Below are positions 1 through 9,081 of a stretch of DNA of 64,000 nucleotides, piece after piece; the first letter of the stretch is position 1; every line of letters starts with the position of its first letter. Where the stretch lies: contig NZ_JAUSZA010000001.1 in assembly GCF_030817215.1 (NCBI RefSeq), forward strand, positions 6,484,501 through 6,548,500, read 5' to 3'. The stretch is from Paenibacillus sp. V4I3. Its GTDB lineage: Bacteria; Bacillota; Bacilli; Paenibacillales; NBRC-103111. The position numbers and the translations under genes are program-made. The notes under the pieces were generated by a model, which saw only the letters and a program-made list of their open reading frames with translations, did not search any database and was not told the origin of the DNA.

Positions 1-11
1 TTATTTTCACC

Positions 12-902
12 TTAACCCTTAATGCCTGTCATAGATATGCCCTCGATAATATTACGTTGGAGAACAAGATAAACGAGCAGTACGGGCATGACGGCAATAG
101 CAGAACCAGACATCATTAAAGTCCAGTCAGTCACATAGAGTCCCTTAAACGTACTAAGCATCAAAGGTACGGTGAAGTTGTCGGTTGAGCTCAGGAAAAT
201 GACGGGCTTAAAAAAACTGTTCCAATTTCCCAAGAATGAAACTATCGCTAACGAAGCTAGAGCTGGACGAATGAGGGGAACCATGATACGCCAGTAAATT
301 TTCCACATGCTCGCACCATCAACATAGGCTGCTTCTGATAAATCACGTGGGATACCCATAAAAAATTGCCTCAATAAAAATACACCAAAAGCACTGAACA
401 ATGCATCCGGAACAATGAGGGATAAATGCGTATCGAGCCAGCCGAGATTTTTTAAAATGATGTATAGAGGAACGATCGTAACCTGTTCGGGAACCATCAA
501 CATGGAAAGAAACAGGATAAAGAGAACATTACGAAAGGGAAAATCAATTTTAGCAAATGAAAAAGCGGCCATAGAGCATGTTAACAATTGACTCAGTACC
601 ACAATCACAGAAATATAAGCACTGTTTATGTATGCCTTATCAAATGGCATAGCTGTTAGAGATCGGCTAATATTCTCCCACCTCCATGGATTCGGAAATA
701 AGGTCGGCGGCACTTGAAAGATTTGGGCTAAGTCTTTTAAGCCGCTGAATGCCATCCATAAAAACGGGCCAAACATGACTACAGAGGCTAGAATCAACAG
801 AACATGCAGAAGGATGGTTGATACTTTACTACCTATATGGTTGCTCTTTTGTTTACTGGGTACTGTTCTTGCTGGAACTAATTTATGATTTACCGTTTTC
901 AT
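12..902 (-). CDS. Carbohydrate ABC transporter permease (MalG type)
   Basis: This is an inner-membrane subunit of a CUT1-family sugar importer, 296 residues, the usual MalG length. About six membrane segments are visible, the first near residues 29-52. The cytoplasmic EAA loop that docks the ATPase lies near residue 190 (SEAAYVDGASMWKIYWRIMVP). It is the last gene of an operon with the MalF-type permease (12 nt upstream) and the binding lipoprotein. No ATPase is encoded here, which is typical of Bacillota that share an MsmX-type ATPase (established for the family). A ribosome-binding-like AAGGTG after the stop suggests that another gene follows outside the window. The substrate cannot be told from sequence. 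Confidence 0.93.
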   Translation of the reverse strand: MKTVNHKLVPARTVPSKQKSNHIGSKVSTILLHVLLILASVVMFGPFLWMAFSGLKDLAQIFQVPPTLFPNPWRWENISRSLTAMPFDKAYINSAYISVIVVLSQLLTCSMAAFSFAKIDFPFRNVLFILFLSMLMVPEQVTIVPLYIILKNLGWLDTHLSLIVPDALFSAFGVFLLRQFFMGIPRDLSEAAYVDGASMWKIYWRIMVPLIRPALASLAIVSFLGNWNSFFKPVIFLSSTDNFTVPLMLSTFKGLYVTDWTLMMSGSAIAVMPVLLVYLVLQRNIIEGISMTGIKG

Positions 903-914
903 GCGAAATCCTCC

Positions 915-1793
915 TTAATCCGCGTAGTGGACCCATTTGCGTGAAATATAGGTCTGTGCAATGGTGAAAGTCAAAATGATAACAAAAAGCATAGTAGCCG
1001 CTGCCGCACTGCGTCCGAATTGAAAGTTTTTGAAGGCTAGCTCATACAAATGATACACAATCGTATAACTAGCTTTTGCTGGACCACCACTCGTCATAAC
1101 GAAAGCCGTATCGAAGATTTTAAACGAGTCAATAATGCCAATAATGGTAACAAATAAGGTAGTTGGTGACAAAAGGGGCACAGTAATTTTCCAGAATTGC
1201 TGTGACCTCGATGCACCATCGATCATAGAAGCCTCATAGTAATCTCTGGATATTCCTTGTAAACCAGCCAGAAAAATAATCATGTTAAAACCTAATTTTT
1301 GCCAAATGCTCACAATCGCCAAGGATGGCAGGACGAGGTTCAAGTTGGTCAACCATTGTGGACCCTTAATGCCAAACAAGCTATGCAGCAGAAAATTGAT
1401 GATACCGAAGTCACCATTGAGCAGCCACATCCATACAATCGCGACAGCGACAGAGCTTGTAACTACTGGCATGAAGAAAAACAACCGATACATAACACGA
1501 TATCTCACTTTGTTCAAAGCAACAGCGACCAATATCGCAAGAAAAATACCCATTGGGACCGTTAATAAGGAATAATAAAGGGTATTTACTAGAGCCTTCT
1601 GGAAATCAGGATTATGAAAGGCGTAACTGAAATTATTAAATCCAATAAAAGTCGCAGGCTGAAATCCATCCCAATCTAATGTACTTAAAACAAAGGTTGT
1701 GATCAGAGGGATAAGTGAAAAGGAAAGCAGTCCGATTAATTGTGGGGCAATAAAGAAGTACCCCCAGAATGTATTAGAACGTTTTCGGTTCAT
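915..1793 (-). CDS. Carbohydrate ABC transporter permease (MalF type)
   Basis: This is the partner permease of the CUT1 sugar importer, 292 residues with about six membrane segments. The EAA loop is visible late in the protein (YYEASMIDGASRSQQFW), where it should contact the ATPase. The ATG is preceded by GGGGAGG. The gene sits 108 nt after the binding protein and 12 nt before the second permease, so the three genes form one transport operon. Proteins of this size without the large MalF periplasmic loop are the common UgpA/LacF-like form. Substrate is unknown. Confidence 0.93.
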   Translation of the reverse strand: MNRKRSNTFWGYFFIAPQLIGLLSFSLIPLITTFVLSTLDWDGFQPATFIGFNNFSYAFHNPDFQKALVNTLYYSLLTVPMGIFLAILVAVALNKVRYRVMYRLFFFMPVVTSSVAVAIVWMWLLNGDFGIINFLLHSLFGIKGPQWLTNLNLVLPSLAIVSIWQKLGFNMIIFLAGLQGISRDYYEASMIDGASRSQQFWKITVPLLSPTTLFVTIIGIIDSFKIFDTAFVMTSGGPAKASYTIVYHLYELAFKNFQFGRSAAAATMLFVIILTFTIAQTYISRKWVHYAD

Positions 1794-1901
1794 GCAAATC
1801 CTCCCCTATAAATTGTTTCAAAAAAAATAAAAAAGGAGAGACGGAATACAAACATCCTTCCCTCCTTCATGTCACACATTACCGTACATGCATCCTATTT
1901 T

Positions 1902-3260
1902 TTATTTTTTCGCTTTTACTTCGTCGATCTTCTTATTAACACCTTCGCTTATTTTCTTTAATGTCGTCTGAGCATCCTGTTTGCCTAACAACAAGAGGTC
2001 GTAGTTATCTTTCACAATATCAGAAGCTCCAGGAACCCCTGATTCGGAAGGCCATAGGGCATAACCAATCTCACGAGCATCGAGGAAATATTGAGCATGT
2101 GCCGGCTGTGCATTCTTATCCAATACGAGATCATCTACTCCGCTAATCGAAGGAACTGCATTTCCCCCTTTAAGACGGAAGTTTTGACCATCCTTGGAAA
2201 CAAAGTAAGATAGAAACTCATAAGTCTCTTTAGCATGAGCTGTCTTTTTATTCATAACCATGTACGCTGTTGGAATGCCAGCTGGTTCCATTTTTTTGCC
2301 AGTGTTAGTTGGCAGTGGGACAATGTCGTATTTTAAAGAAGTGTTTGCATTAAACTGCGGAACCCACCAACGACCAGCAATTCCAAATCCGACTTGGTTC
2401 GACATGAACATAGCATCTGGGCCTTGTCCTTTAGGAAGTGAACCTGAGAATACGAAGTTTTTGTTCTTTGTGTTTTCCGCAAGATATTGGAATGCTTCAA
2501 CCGTTTTCGGATCCTGATCTCCAATGAATTTGCCATCCTGAGGCTTATCGTAAGCTTTACCTCCGTTTAACGTTACCCATGAATAAACCGGGGATGACCA
2601 ATCTTCAAGTACAAGACCATATTTATTTTTAGACTTTAGCTTTTCCGTTAACTCTTGTAACTTCTTCCAATTCCACTCCCCTGCTTCGTACAATTTCTGA
2701 GGATCGTCGGTGATACCCGCTTCAGTCAATACAGTCTTGTTGTAATACATGACTAACGGATTACAGTCAACTGTGACTCCATATATTTTATCGCCTTTCT
2801 TCGAACCGCCCCATAATCCTTCAGCAAAATCCTCGGCTTTGATTGGGCCATTGCCTACTTTCATCAATGGTGTCAATTCTTCGATTGAACCGTTACTAAT
2901 GAGTTTAACGACAGTTTGATCTCCAGCATAAAATGCGTCTGGCGCAGTACCACCCTGCAGTTGAGTAATGATCTTCTCTTCGTAGCCATCATTCGGTACG
3001 GCTACCAGCTCCCATTTCACATTCGGATGATCTTTGTTATACTGATCTGTCAGTTCGTAAAAGCGCTTTAACTCTCCCGGATTACCCCAAGTACTCCACT
3101 TTAATTTGATAACCTCTCCATTTCCAGCCTTAGGCGCTGGTCCCTTCGTTGCATCTGCTGTCTTGCCGCCTGCCGGTGCAGAAGAGTTGCAAGCAGTAAG
3201 AATCATCGTTAGCATCAGGACGGAGCTGGTTGTTAACCCCCATGTTTTTTTCTTTACCAT
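1902..3260 (-). CDS. Extracellular sugar-binding lipoprotein (solute-binding family 1)
   Basis: This 452-residue protein starts with a lipoprotein signal peptide: basic residues, a hydrophobic stretch, then the lipobox LTAC at about residues 21-24 and a low-complexity Ala/Gly/Lys linker. The mature part has family-1 solute-binding features (KLKWSTWGNPGE near the start, a YYNKTVL segment and a GIAGRWW segment). It should capture an oligosaccharide at the cell surface and deliver it to the two downstream permeases. A cre-like site lies about 90 nt upstream, suggesting catabolite control. Ligand identity cannot be derived. Confidence 0.93.
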   Translation of the reverse strand: MVKKKTWGLTTSSVLMLTMILTACNSSAPAGGKTADATKGPAPKAGNGEVIKLKWSTWGNPGELKRFYELTDQYNKDHPNVKWELVAVPNDGYEEKIITQLQGGTAPDAFYAGDQTVVKLISNGSIEELTPLMKVGNGPIKAEDFAEGLWGGSKKGDKIYGVTVDCNPLVMYYNKTVLTEAGITDDPQKLYEAGEWNWKKLQELTEKLKSKNKYGLVLEDWSSPVYSWVTLNGGKAYDKPQDGKFIGDQDPKTVEAFQYLAENTKNKNFVFSGSLPKGQGPDAMFMSNQVGFGIAGRWWVPQFNANTSLKYDIVPLPTNTGKKMEPAGIPTAYMVMNKKTAHAKETYEFLSYFVSKDGQNFRLKGGNAVPSISGVDDLVLDKNAQPAHAQYFLDAREIGYALWPSESGVPGASDIVKDNYDLLLLGKQDAQTTLKKISEGVNKKIDEVKAKK

Positions 3261-3687
3261 TCTTCCAATCGACTCCTCTCACATAATTAGATATCTCACC
3301 ACTGGAATAAATTGGACTGCTATGAGTTAAACATATTTTAGAATATGATGATAGCGTTTTCAATGAACTTTCCCGAATAGTAGATGGATTTTCTTGATCT
3401 AGTATATATTATTTTCCTTACTCTATTATCGTCGTATTTTGCTGATTAATGCGGAATTTTAGTCGTTATCATTCGACAAATTCTGTGAAAACAATGTCAA
3501 AAAAGTTAAGTTAACCTTAAGAATATGAATGTGGGCCACTACTCAATTTACAATGGAACTTTGACTCTTAAACATCATACAAAGGTGCTCTATCACATAT
3601 TCTATATTCTGGTGCTAAACTCTTATTATTAAATAGATGAGCTAATGACTTCTTCGCATAGGAGCAGCCCAATCCTCATTTTAAAGT
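3261..3687. other. Intergenic region upstream of the sugar ABC operon
   Basis: This 427-base AT-rich stretch separates the minus-strand ABC operon from the plus-strand nucleotidyltransferase. The only recognisable element is the cre-like site listed separately. No additional gene or RNA is supported. Confidence 0.5.
3349..3362. promoter_or_regulatory. Putative cre (CcpA) site
   Basis: TGATAGCGTTTTCA differs from the Bacillus cre consensus TGWAANCGNTNWCA at one position. It lies about 90 nt upstream of the sugar-binding lipoprotein, where CcpA repression of a sugar operon would be expected. This is inference from motif and position. Confidence 0.4.
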
Positions 3688-4833
3688 TTGACTTGTATGA
3701 AGACGTTCAAAAAATTATTAGTCATTGGGGGAATTCACCTGGCAAAACATAATGAAATAAAGTTAAGTCATAAGCTTCAACAAGCTTCCGTGAAAGTCGG
3801 GTCTGCGCGAACTGCAGCGGCTAAATGGGTCATGCAACACGCCAGCCTAGAAGCTTGTTTCCATGGGGCTTATTTCAGCGGCTCGACGGTAGGTCTGCCT
3901 GATGACGCTGAGTTGTCGGTAGCCTCCGATATCGATGTCGTGATCGTTACCACACAGGCTGAGCCCCCACTCAAACTTGGGAAGTTCATCTACGATGGCA
4001 TCCTTGTGGAGGCCACGTATTTGTCTTGGAACGAACTCGCCTCGGTCGATAGGGTTCTGACGTCCTATCACCTTGCAGGCAGCTTCCGCGTGGATTCGAT
4101 CATTGCTGACCCCACCGGACATCTGCGCAAACTGCAAACACAGGTATCTCGCCACTTTGCGGAGCGGATGTGGGTACGTCGCCGATGTGAGAACGCTCGG
4201 CAGAAGATCGAGAACGCGCTACGGGCCATAGATACTTCTGCACCGTTGCACGACCAAGTGACGGCGTGGTTATTCCCGACCGGCGTAACAACGCACATCC
4301 TCCTTGTGGCCGCACTTCGCAACCCTACTGTTCGGCTCCGCTACCTTGCCGCACGCGACGTGCTTACGGAATACGGCCACGCTGACCTCTACCCAGATCT
4401 GCTGAAGCTGCTAGGCTGCGCTCATCTGACCCCCAAGCGCATCGAACATCATCTCGCCAAGCTCGCACTAGTATACGACGCCGCTGCGACCGCGGCCAAA
4501 ACACCTTTCTTCTTCAGCACCGACATCACCGCCACAACACGACCAATTGCAATCGACGGAAGCCTTGAACTCATCCGGGCCGGCTACCACCGTGAAGCGG
4601 TCTTCTGGATCGTCGCAACCTTTGCGCGCTGCCATAAGATATTGGTTGCAGACGCCCCACCGGACCTGCAACGTTTACTCGCTCCAGACTTTGAGGCTAT
4701 CATCGCAGACCTCGGCATCACCTCCACCGATTCCTTAATCCGCCGTGCAGAGGACGTCATGCAGTTCCTACCGAAGCTCTGGGAGACCACCGAGGCAATC
4801 CTATTCGCCAACTCAGGCATCGTGTCTGAGTAG
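3688..4833 (+). CDS. Nucleotidyltransferase-domain protein
   Basis: This protein of up to 381 residues carries a Pol-beta-type nucleotidyltransferase signature: a Gly-Ser step (YFSGST) followed by paired acidic residues in SDIDVVIV, and a further acidic position in ILVEATY. That suits an aminoglycoside-nucleotidyltransferase-like or antitoxin-like enzyme, but no particular substrate is indicated. The start is uncertain: TTG at 3688, ATG at 3697, or CTG at 3739, which is preceded by GGGGGA and would begin at about residue 18. The body is visibly richer in G and C than all neighbours, so recent transfer is likely. It stands alone on the plus strand. Confidence 0.75.
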   Translation: MTCMKTFKKLLVIGGIHLAKHNEIKLSHKLQQASVKVGSARTAAAKWVMQHASLEACFHGAYFSGSTVGLPDDAELSVASDIDVVIVTTQAEPPLKLGKFIYDGILVEATYLSWNELASVDRVLTSYHLAGSFRVDSIIADPTGHLRKLQTQVSRHFAERMWVRRRCENARQKIENALRAIDTSAPLHDQVTAWLFPTGVTTHILLVAALRNPTVRLRYLAARDVLTEYGHADLYPDLLKLLGCAHLTPKRIEHHLAKLALVYDAAATAAKTPFFFSTDITATTRPIAIDGSLELIRAGYHREAVFWIVATFARCHKILVADAPPDLQRLLAPDFEAIIADLGITSTDSLIRRAEDVMQFLPKLWETTEAILFANSGIVSE

Positions 4834-4993
4834 CACTTCCGTTTTCGATAGATCTGCCCTTTCTGTATGCTCGACATACTCTCAACCAGGTTCACACCTG
4901 CTCTTCTCGGTAGTTGTCGCCCGTGAGAATACTGACTAAGACCACCTGCACCCGAAAGGCTAGCCGCAACGAAATAAGCTTCACCACGCTCTA

Positions 4994-5061
4994 CTGCCCG
5001 TTAAATGAATAAAAAAGGAGCTGCTGCAAGGCAAGCTCCTTCACTATTTCCGTTAGTTCAA
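4994..5061. repeat. Dispersed hairpin repeat, copy A
   Basis: This copy has CTGCCCGTTAA at the left, a stem AAGGAGCT / AGCTCCTT around a short loop, and TTTCCGTTAG at the right end. It belongs to a family of about 70-bp intergenic elements found at least nine times here. It may also act as a terminator, because A/T runs flank the stem. Confidence 0.7.
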
Positions 5062-5071
5062 TAACCTAAAG

Positions 5072-5683
5072 TTATTTTTTTAGGTTTGCTTTCATAAGAG
5101 AGGCAATCTTTTGTTCGTCTCCATTCTGAATCCGTTCCAGTTGATTAATGACAAGTTCTTGCCTTTGTACGGAATGGTTTTGACTTAACTTTGCTTTTCC
5201 CTCTATCTTGTTGATTCTTATTTTGAATCCTTGAATCCCTTTATTCAGCCCAGCGATAAAGTCTGCGTCTACCTCTTGCAATCTATATGAACTATCAGGG
5301 GCTTCATACTTCAATACCATTTCATGCAAGGAATCCATTAACTCTTTTTCATCATCAATAAGTTTGACTTCACCGTTTACATGAACTGTTACATAATTCC
5401 ATGTTGGAACTGCTTTATTTGTTTCATACCATGTAGGAGAGATATAGCAATGCGGACCATGAAAAATGGCTAAGACAATTTGATTGCTAATATCCTTCCA
5501 CTGAGGATTCGGACGTGCAAAATGCCCATATAAGTATTTGTTCTCCTTATCCAAAATTAATGGTAAATGAGTAGCAAAGGGTACTCCATTTTGTTGTGAA
5601 AACAATGTTGCAAAGCTATGTTCTTTGATAATGTCGTAAGCGACTTTTATTTCATCAATGTGAAAGTGTGAAGGAATATACAT
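5072..5683 (-). CDS. paiB: PaiB-type FMN-binding regulator
   Basis: This 203-residue protein matches the PaiB family: an N-terminal MYIPSHF, the segment FATHLPLIL, and [12 protein letters not shown] followed by VPTWNYV, which form the FMN-binding split barrel. In B. subtilis PaiB is encoded with PaiA and reduces expression of sporulation and degradative-enzyme genes. The ATG has a GAGGAGG ribosome site. It lies downstream of paiA in the same direction, but a hairpin repeat occupies the 142-nt gap, so coupling to paiA may be altered. The family assignment is firm; the regulatory role is by analogy. Confidence 0.9.
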   Translation of the reverse strand: MYIPSHFHIDEIKVAYDIIKEHSFATLFSQQNGVPFATHLPLILDKENKYLYGHFARPNPQWKDISNQIVLAIFHGPHCYISPTWYETNKAVPTWNYVTVHVNGEVKLIDDEKELMDSLHEMVLKYEAPDSSYRLQEVDADFIAGLNKGIQGFKIRINKIEGKAKLSQNHSVQRQELVINQLERIQNGDEQKIASLMKANLKK

Positions 5684-5714
5684 GGTTTTCTCCTCCTCAT
5701 TTGCTCTTATAACA

Positions 5715-5801
5715 AAACTATCCTTTAGCTTAATGATAGTAGGAACAACTGCCGCGTCGGCAAACTGCTTCCTGGATTGCTGAACTAACGTTCGCCGTTA
5801 C
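5715..5801. repeat. Dispersed hairpin repeat, copy B
   Basis: The left end resembles AACTATCCTTTAGCTTAA. The stem pairs AGGAA with TTCCT and TGCCG with CGGCA around CGT, and the right end is TAACGTTCGCCGTTA. This copy sits between paiA and paiB. Confidence 0.65.
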
Positions 5802-5825
5802 ATGAATATCATTTCAGAGAAAATG

Positions 5826-6368
<543 letters not shown>

Positions 6369-6821
6369 TCAATAATTTCTCTTGTTTCCCTTTTTTACAA
6401 ACTCCCAGTCTTTTTCTACATTTTTTCTGACTCTTTGCAGCAGGTTAAAAATCGTTTCTACTTCACTTTCGGAGAATCCAGATAGTGCGACCATATTGGA
6501 ATAATCGTTTTCGCTTTTTATAAAAGGGTAAACAGTCTTCCCTTTCTCTGTAGGAAATAGTTTTTTAATTTTTTGGTTATATTGATCATCATTTTTTTCA
6601 ATAAATCCATTAATCTCCAGTTTCTTTATAGCACGAGCAGCTGTTGTTCGGTCTACCTTTATCATTTCAGCTAACTTTTCTTGAATAATTCCTGGATTTT
6701 CACATATTCGTACGAGGTACAAGTACTGTCCTTTTGTAAGGTCATATTTTTTAAATTCTATATTACTTATAGAATCCAATGCCCTAGCAATCATTCCAAC
6801 CTCACGTAGAATTTCCTTCAT
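6369..6821 (-). CDS. MarR-family transcriptional regulator
   Basis: This winged-helix regulator of about 150 residues has the MarR recognition region (LAEMIKVDRTTAARAIKKLE) followed by a wing (DDQYNQKIKKLFPTEKGK). The start was set at 6821 because GTGGAG precedes that ATG by 8 nt. The reading frame runs further upstream, but that part looks unlike the family. It probably heads a marR-paiA unit and may control it, possibly in response to polyamines or stress; that role is inference. Confidence 0.87.
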   Translation of the reverse strand: MKEILREVGMIARALDSISNIEFKKYDLTKGQYLYLVRICENPGIIQEKLAEMIKVDRTTAARAIKKLEINGFIEKNDDQYNQKIKKLFPTEKGKTVYPFIKSENDYSNMVALSGFSESEVETIFNLLQRVRKNVEKDWEFVKKGNKRNY

Positions 6822-6920
6822 AATTGCAACTCCACTAATATTGTATTTTTCAAACGTCGTAAAAAAATAGTACATCATTTTTGTTGTATTTACAACAAAA
6901 ATTCCTACAGGCTTTTCCAT

Positions 6921-7008
6921 ACTAACCGTTAGCACAACGAAAAAAGCAGGGTCGCTACGACGCCTGCTCGGGTTGTTCTTATGAAGCTATCGTTTCTCGT
7001 TGGTTGAA
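6921..7008. repeat. Dispersed hairpin repeat, copy C
   Basis: The stem AGCAGG-GTCG pairs with CGAC-CCTGCT. CTAACCGTTAG lies at the left and CTATCGTTTCTCGTTGGTT at the right. It lies between the MarR regulator and a small lipoprotein gene. Confidence 0.6.
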
Positions 7009-7044
7009 TAAATCAGATATGGTATTAGCTGATTTAAATCGACT

Positions 7045-7377
7045 TCATCGAAACTCAACAATCATAGCTTTTCGATATTCCCCGTCAAAAAGGACCGCAA
7101 TTACTTTTGATGTATCATTATCTATTACTTCAAATAGCTCACTTCCTTTGGTAAAAACATTCGATTCGAAATCTTTTTTTGGCATTGTTTTTATTTGTTT
7201 TTTAATCGTTCCTAATTGTTCCCCAATCATAGTCAATGGTATGGTTTCTGCAGATGGAAAGTAGTTTTGTCCGTTCCACCTTACAACGGATGGGTAGTCA
7301 GTTTGAACATTAGAACACCCCACTATTAACGATCCAAAAAGAATGAGTGCCAATATTGGTATTATTATTTTTTTCAT
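7045..7377 (-). CDS. Small lipoprotein of unknown function
   Basis: This 110-residue protein has a clear lipoprotein signal (MKKIIIPILALILF, then IVGC at residues 18-21) and a good GGGGGAGG ribosome site. The mature part includes VVRWNGQNYF and a central TIKKQIKTMPKKDFESNVF segment, which look like a compact secreted domain rather than a known enzyme. It is monocistronic, flanked by hairpin repeats C and D. I do not recognise a family with a known role. Confidence 0.75.
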   Translation of the reverse strand: MKKIIIPILALILFGSLIVGCSNVQTDYPSVVRWNGQNYFPSAETIPLTMIGEQLGTIKKQIKTMPKKDFESNVFTKGSELFEVIDNDTSKVIAVLFDGEYRKAMIVEFR

Positions 7378-7470
7378 TAAGGTCCTCCCCCTATTTAGGC
7401 TTTATAACGGAAGATTTCATCAGATTGTTTCAAGTTCCTATATTTTATGCAAGTTTTTTTTCTCAACAAT

Positions 7471-7538
7471 CCTGCCCGTTGAGCAAAGGGCTGCCACGCG
7501 GCAGCCCTTTTGATATTGAACTATCGTTCTCCGTTAGC
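7471..7538. repeat. Dispersed hairpin repeat, copy D
   Basis: This is the clearest copy. An 11-bp perfect stem AAAGGGCTGCC / GGCAGCCCTTT surrounds an ACGC loop (7485-7510). CTGCCCGTTGA lies to the left and CTATCGTTCTCCGTTAG to the right. Confidence 0.75.
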
Positions 7539-7579
7539 AAACTCCTGATTTTACCATGTACAATTCCTTAGACTTTAAT

Positions 7580-7764
7580 TTATAGATTGTTAAATGTAGG
7601 GCGTTTTTCGTTATGGATATCGCCAATCAGAGGTAGGCGGGACAGCATGTTCTGTAGGAATAAAGAGTCCCAAGGGAGATGTTCTGTGATACCTAAGCCG
7701 ACTATATCATATGATTTGGCTGCATCTTGTAATACTCGAATAATGGTTTCCAAACTTGAACCTT
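7580..7764 (-). pseudogene. Arginase-family C-terminal remnant
   Basis: On the minus strand about 61 codons stay open up to the TAA at 7580-7582. They read like the C-terminal end of an arginase/ureohydrolase-family protein (SLETIIRVLQDAAKSYDIVG, then LGITEHLPWD). The frame is closed by a TAG immediately upstream, and an alternative frame (GKSKNSHMDSGGSFIR) continues further upstream, as expected from a frameshift. No metal-binding motifs remain. I take it as a decayed fragment; the family call is from pattern memory and moderately uncertain. Confidence 0.4.
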
Positions 7765-7872
7765 GGGGAAACCTATTCTAATAAAACTGCCGCCTGAATC
7801 CATGTGTGAGTTCTTGGATTTACCCGCAAAATTGATGAACGATCCGTCTTAAAAGTAGATTGCAAAACCATA

Positions 7873-8280
7873 GTGACTCCACTTGATCAACATAATTTAA
7901 ATTTCAGAGGACTCGCTATAGCACTTGAAAAAGAAGGGACTGTTATGGCTCCTCTATGTGGCTGCATGTATCCTTTGAAAAGTTATGAATCCATTGAAAA
8001 GTTCCATTACAGCAGCCTTTATACTTCTATTTCTAAAACGGATTTAACTTCCTTACCATTAGGTGTTTATGTCGATTCGATTCCAGAAGGTATGTATATG
8101 TGCATCACCTTTAAGTGGTCTAAAACCGGATATTACGATCATTTTTGCAAACTAAAAGAAGCCTACGATTTACTAGGCTATCCAACTGAAAATAATGTAT
8201 ACGAAGTTTCGCTTCCAAATAATTATGCTTCTTCAAACGATGAAGACTTTATTACCGAACTCCAAATACAAATAAATTAA
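7873..8280 (+). pseudogene. MerR-type effector-binding (GyrI-like) domain without its DNA-binding part
   Basis: These 135 residues look like the C-terminal ligand-binding half of a BltR/BmrR-like MerR regulator: LGVYVDSIPEGMYMCITFKW, a YYDHFCKLKEAYDLLGY helix, and the ending NDEDFITELQIQI. The expected N-terminal winged helix is missing, and the bases upstream instead hold the minus-strand arginase-like fragment. The GTG at 7873 has no convincing ribosome site. It is probably a 5'-truncated gene, although stand-alone GyrI-like proteins exist. Confidence 0.55.
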
Positions 8281-8650
8281 ACAACAAACCAAAAGAGGTT
8301 AGCTCGTTTTTCTTATTGTTTCGCATGTTTCGATACGATTGCGGCTGGAGTAGCCTGGCCGATAATACTCCGGTGTTCCAGATCACGTTAACGACATTAA
8401 TATTAGTTTAGATGGTTTGAGACGCGCTCAAGGCGACACTTGGACAACTGATTATGTAAGAAGATTGGTTTAGTCGGCATTTGTAAATGTTTCTGCAAAT
8501 ATTTATTTTTCTCCAGGGTTACGTTAGAACCGAACACACCTATATAATCTTTGATGAATGAATTGAGGAAAGTGAAATAAATGAAGTCTTAATTCATTTA
8601 GGTGGCTTTACTGCTGCTTTGACCACCGTTCGCCGTTTCTGCTGGGATTT
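8281..8650. other. Gap with degenerate coding traces
   Basis: No intact gene is supported. One plus-strand frame ending in TAG near 8473 stays open for about 36 codons (including ISLDGLRRAQGDTWTTDY), which looks like an old gene end but is not recognised. Near 8600-8640 a weak version of the hairpin-repeat end (CCGTTCGCCGTT) is visible. Confidence 0.3.
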
Positions 8651-8866
8651 TCAAAAGCGACGATCTAATCCGTCAGATAGCTCTACGATTCGTGTACCCG
8701 ATTGTTTATCCAGAGGTTGCGTAATACCACTTGGGATATATCGAAATACGAACGGAACACAAAGTAGAGAAAGTCCACCGAATATAAGTGATACTGGACC
8801 AAGTCCATCTATGCCTTTACTCGTTAAGGGTTCCTGTATGTTTACCGTATCTTCTTCAGATTCCAT
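8651..8866 (-). CDS. Short hypothetical protein with one membrane segment, possibly a remnant
   Basis: This 71-residue frame has one hydrophobic stretch (SLIFGGLSLLCVPFVF) that could span the membrane and an otherwise polar composition. No ribosome site is apparent before the ATG, and a plus-strand frame overlaps it almost completely. It may be a piece of a larger transporter gene. A terminator-like hairpin lies just beyond its 5' side. Low confidence that it is expressed. Confidence 0.25.
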   Translation of the reverse strand: MESEEDTVNIQEPLTSKGIDGLGPVSLIFGGLSLLCVPFVFRYIPSGITQPLDKQSGTRIVELSDGLDRRF

Positions 8867-8901
8867 GACGAATTAATAATATTTGCGGCACCGGACAAAC
8901 T

Positions 8902-8935
8902 AAAAGCCCGAGGGAAAGCATCACCCTGGGCTTTT
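8902..8935. terminator. Rho-independent terminator-like hairpin
   Basis: AAAAGCCC-AGGG pairs with CCCT-GGGCTTTT around a short loop. A T-run follows on the plus strand and an A-run precedes it, so it could work in both directions. Confidence 0.65.
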
Positions 8936-8984
8936 TTCGCGCTTTTGTTAACCACTTGAATTATTTTTGACATCATCAATGCCA

Positions 8985-9080
8985 TTATTTCTTCTTCTTC
9001 TTTTTTCTGCTGCCATGATTTGGTTTGTTATCTTTTTGGTCTTTAGCGTGATTTTCTTGTTGTTGGTCGTGTGTTGACAT
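8985..9080 (-). CDS. 31-residue Gln/Lys-rich small protein
   Basis: The ATG at 9080 is preceded by AAGGGTGGGG at good spacing. The frame encodes 31 residues: a polar Gln/Asn/Asp-rich body (MSTHDQQQENHAKDQ) and a C-terminal run of six lysines ending in TAA. The composition recalls very small spore-associated or nucleic-acid-binding proteins, but I cannot name a family. The strong ribosome site is the main support. The gene is monocistronic and close to the spore SASP gene. Confidence 0.5.
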   Translation of the reverse strand: MSTHDQQQENHAKDQKDNKPNHGSRKKKKKK

Positions 9081-9081
9081 G

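Noticed and set aside
7587-7781. Plus-strand 64-codon frame as a gene
   Set aside because: It is the opposite strand of the arginase-like fragment, which reads far more like protein.
8619-8876. Plus-strand frame as a gene
   Set aside because: No ribosome site; the opposite strand gives a more protein-like sequence, itself doubtful.
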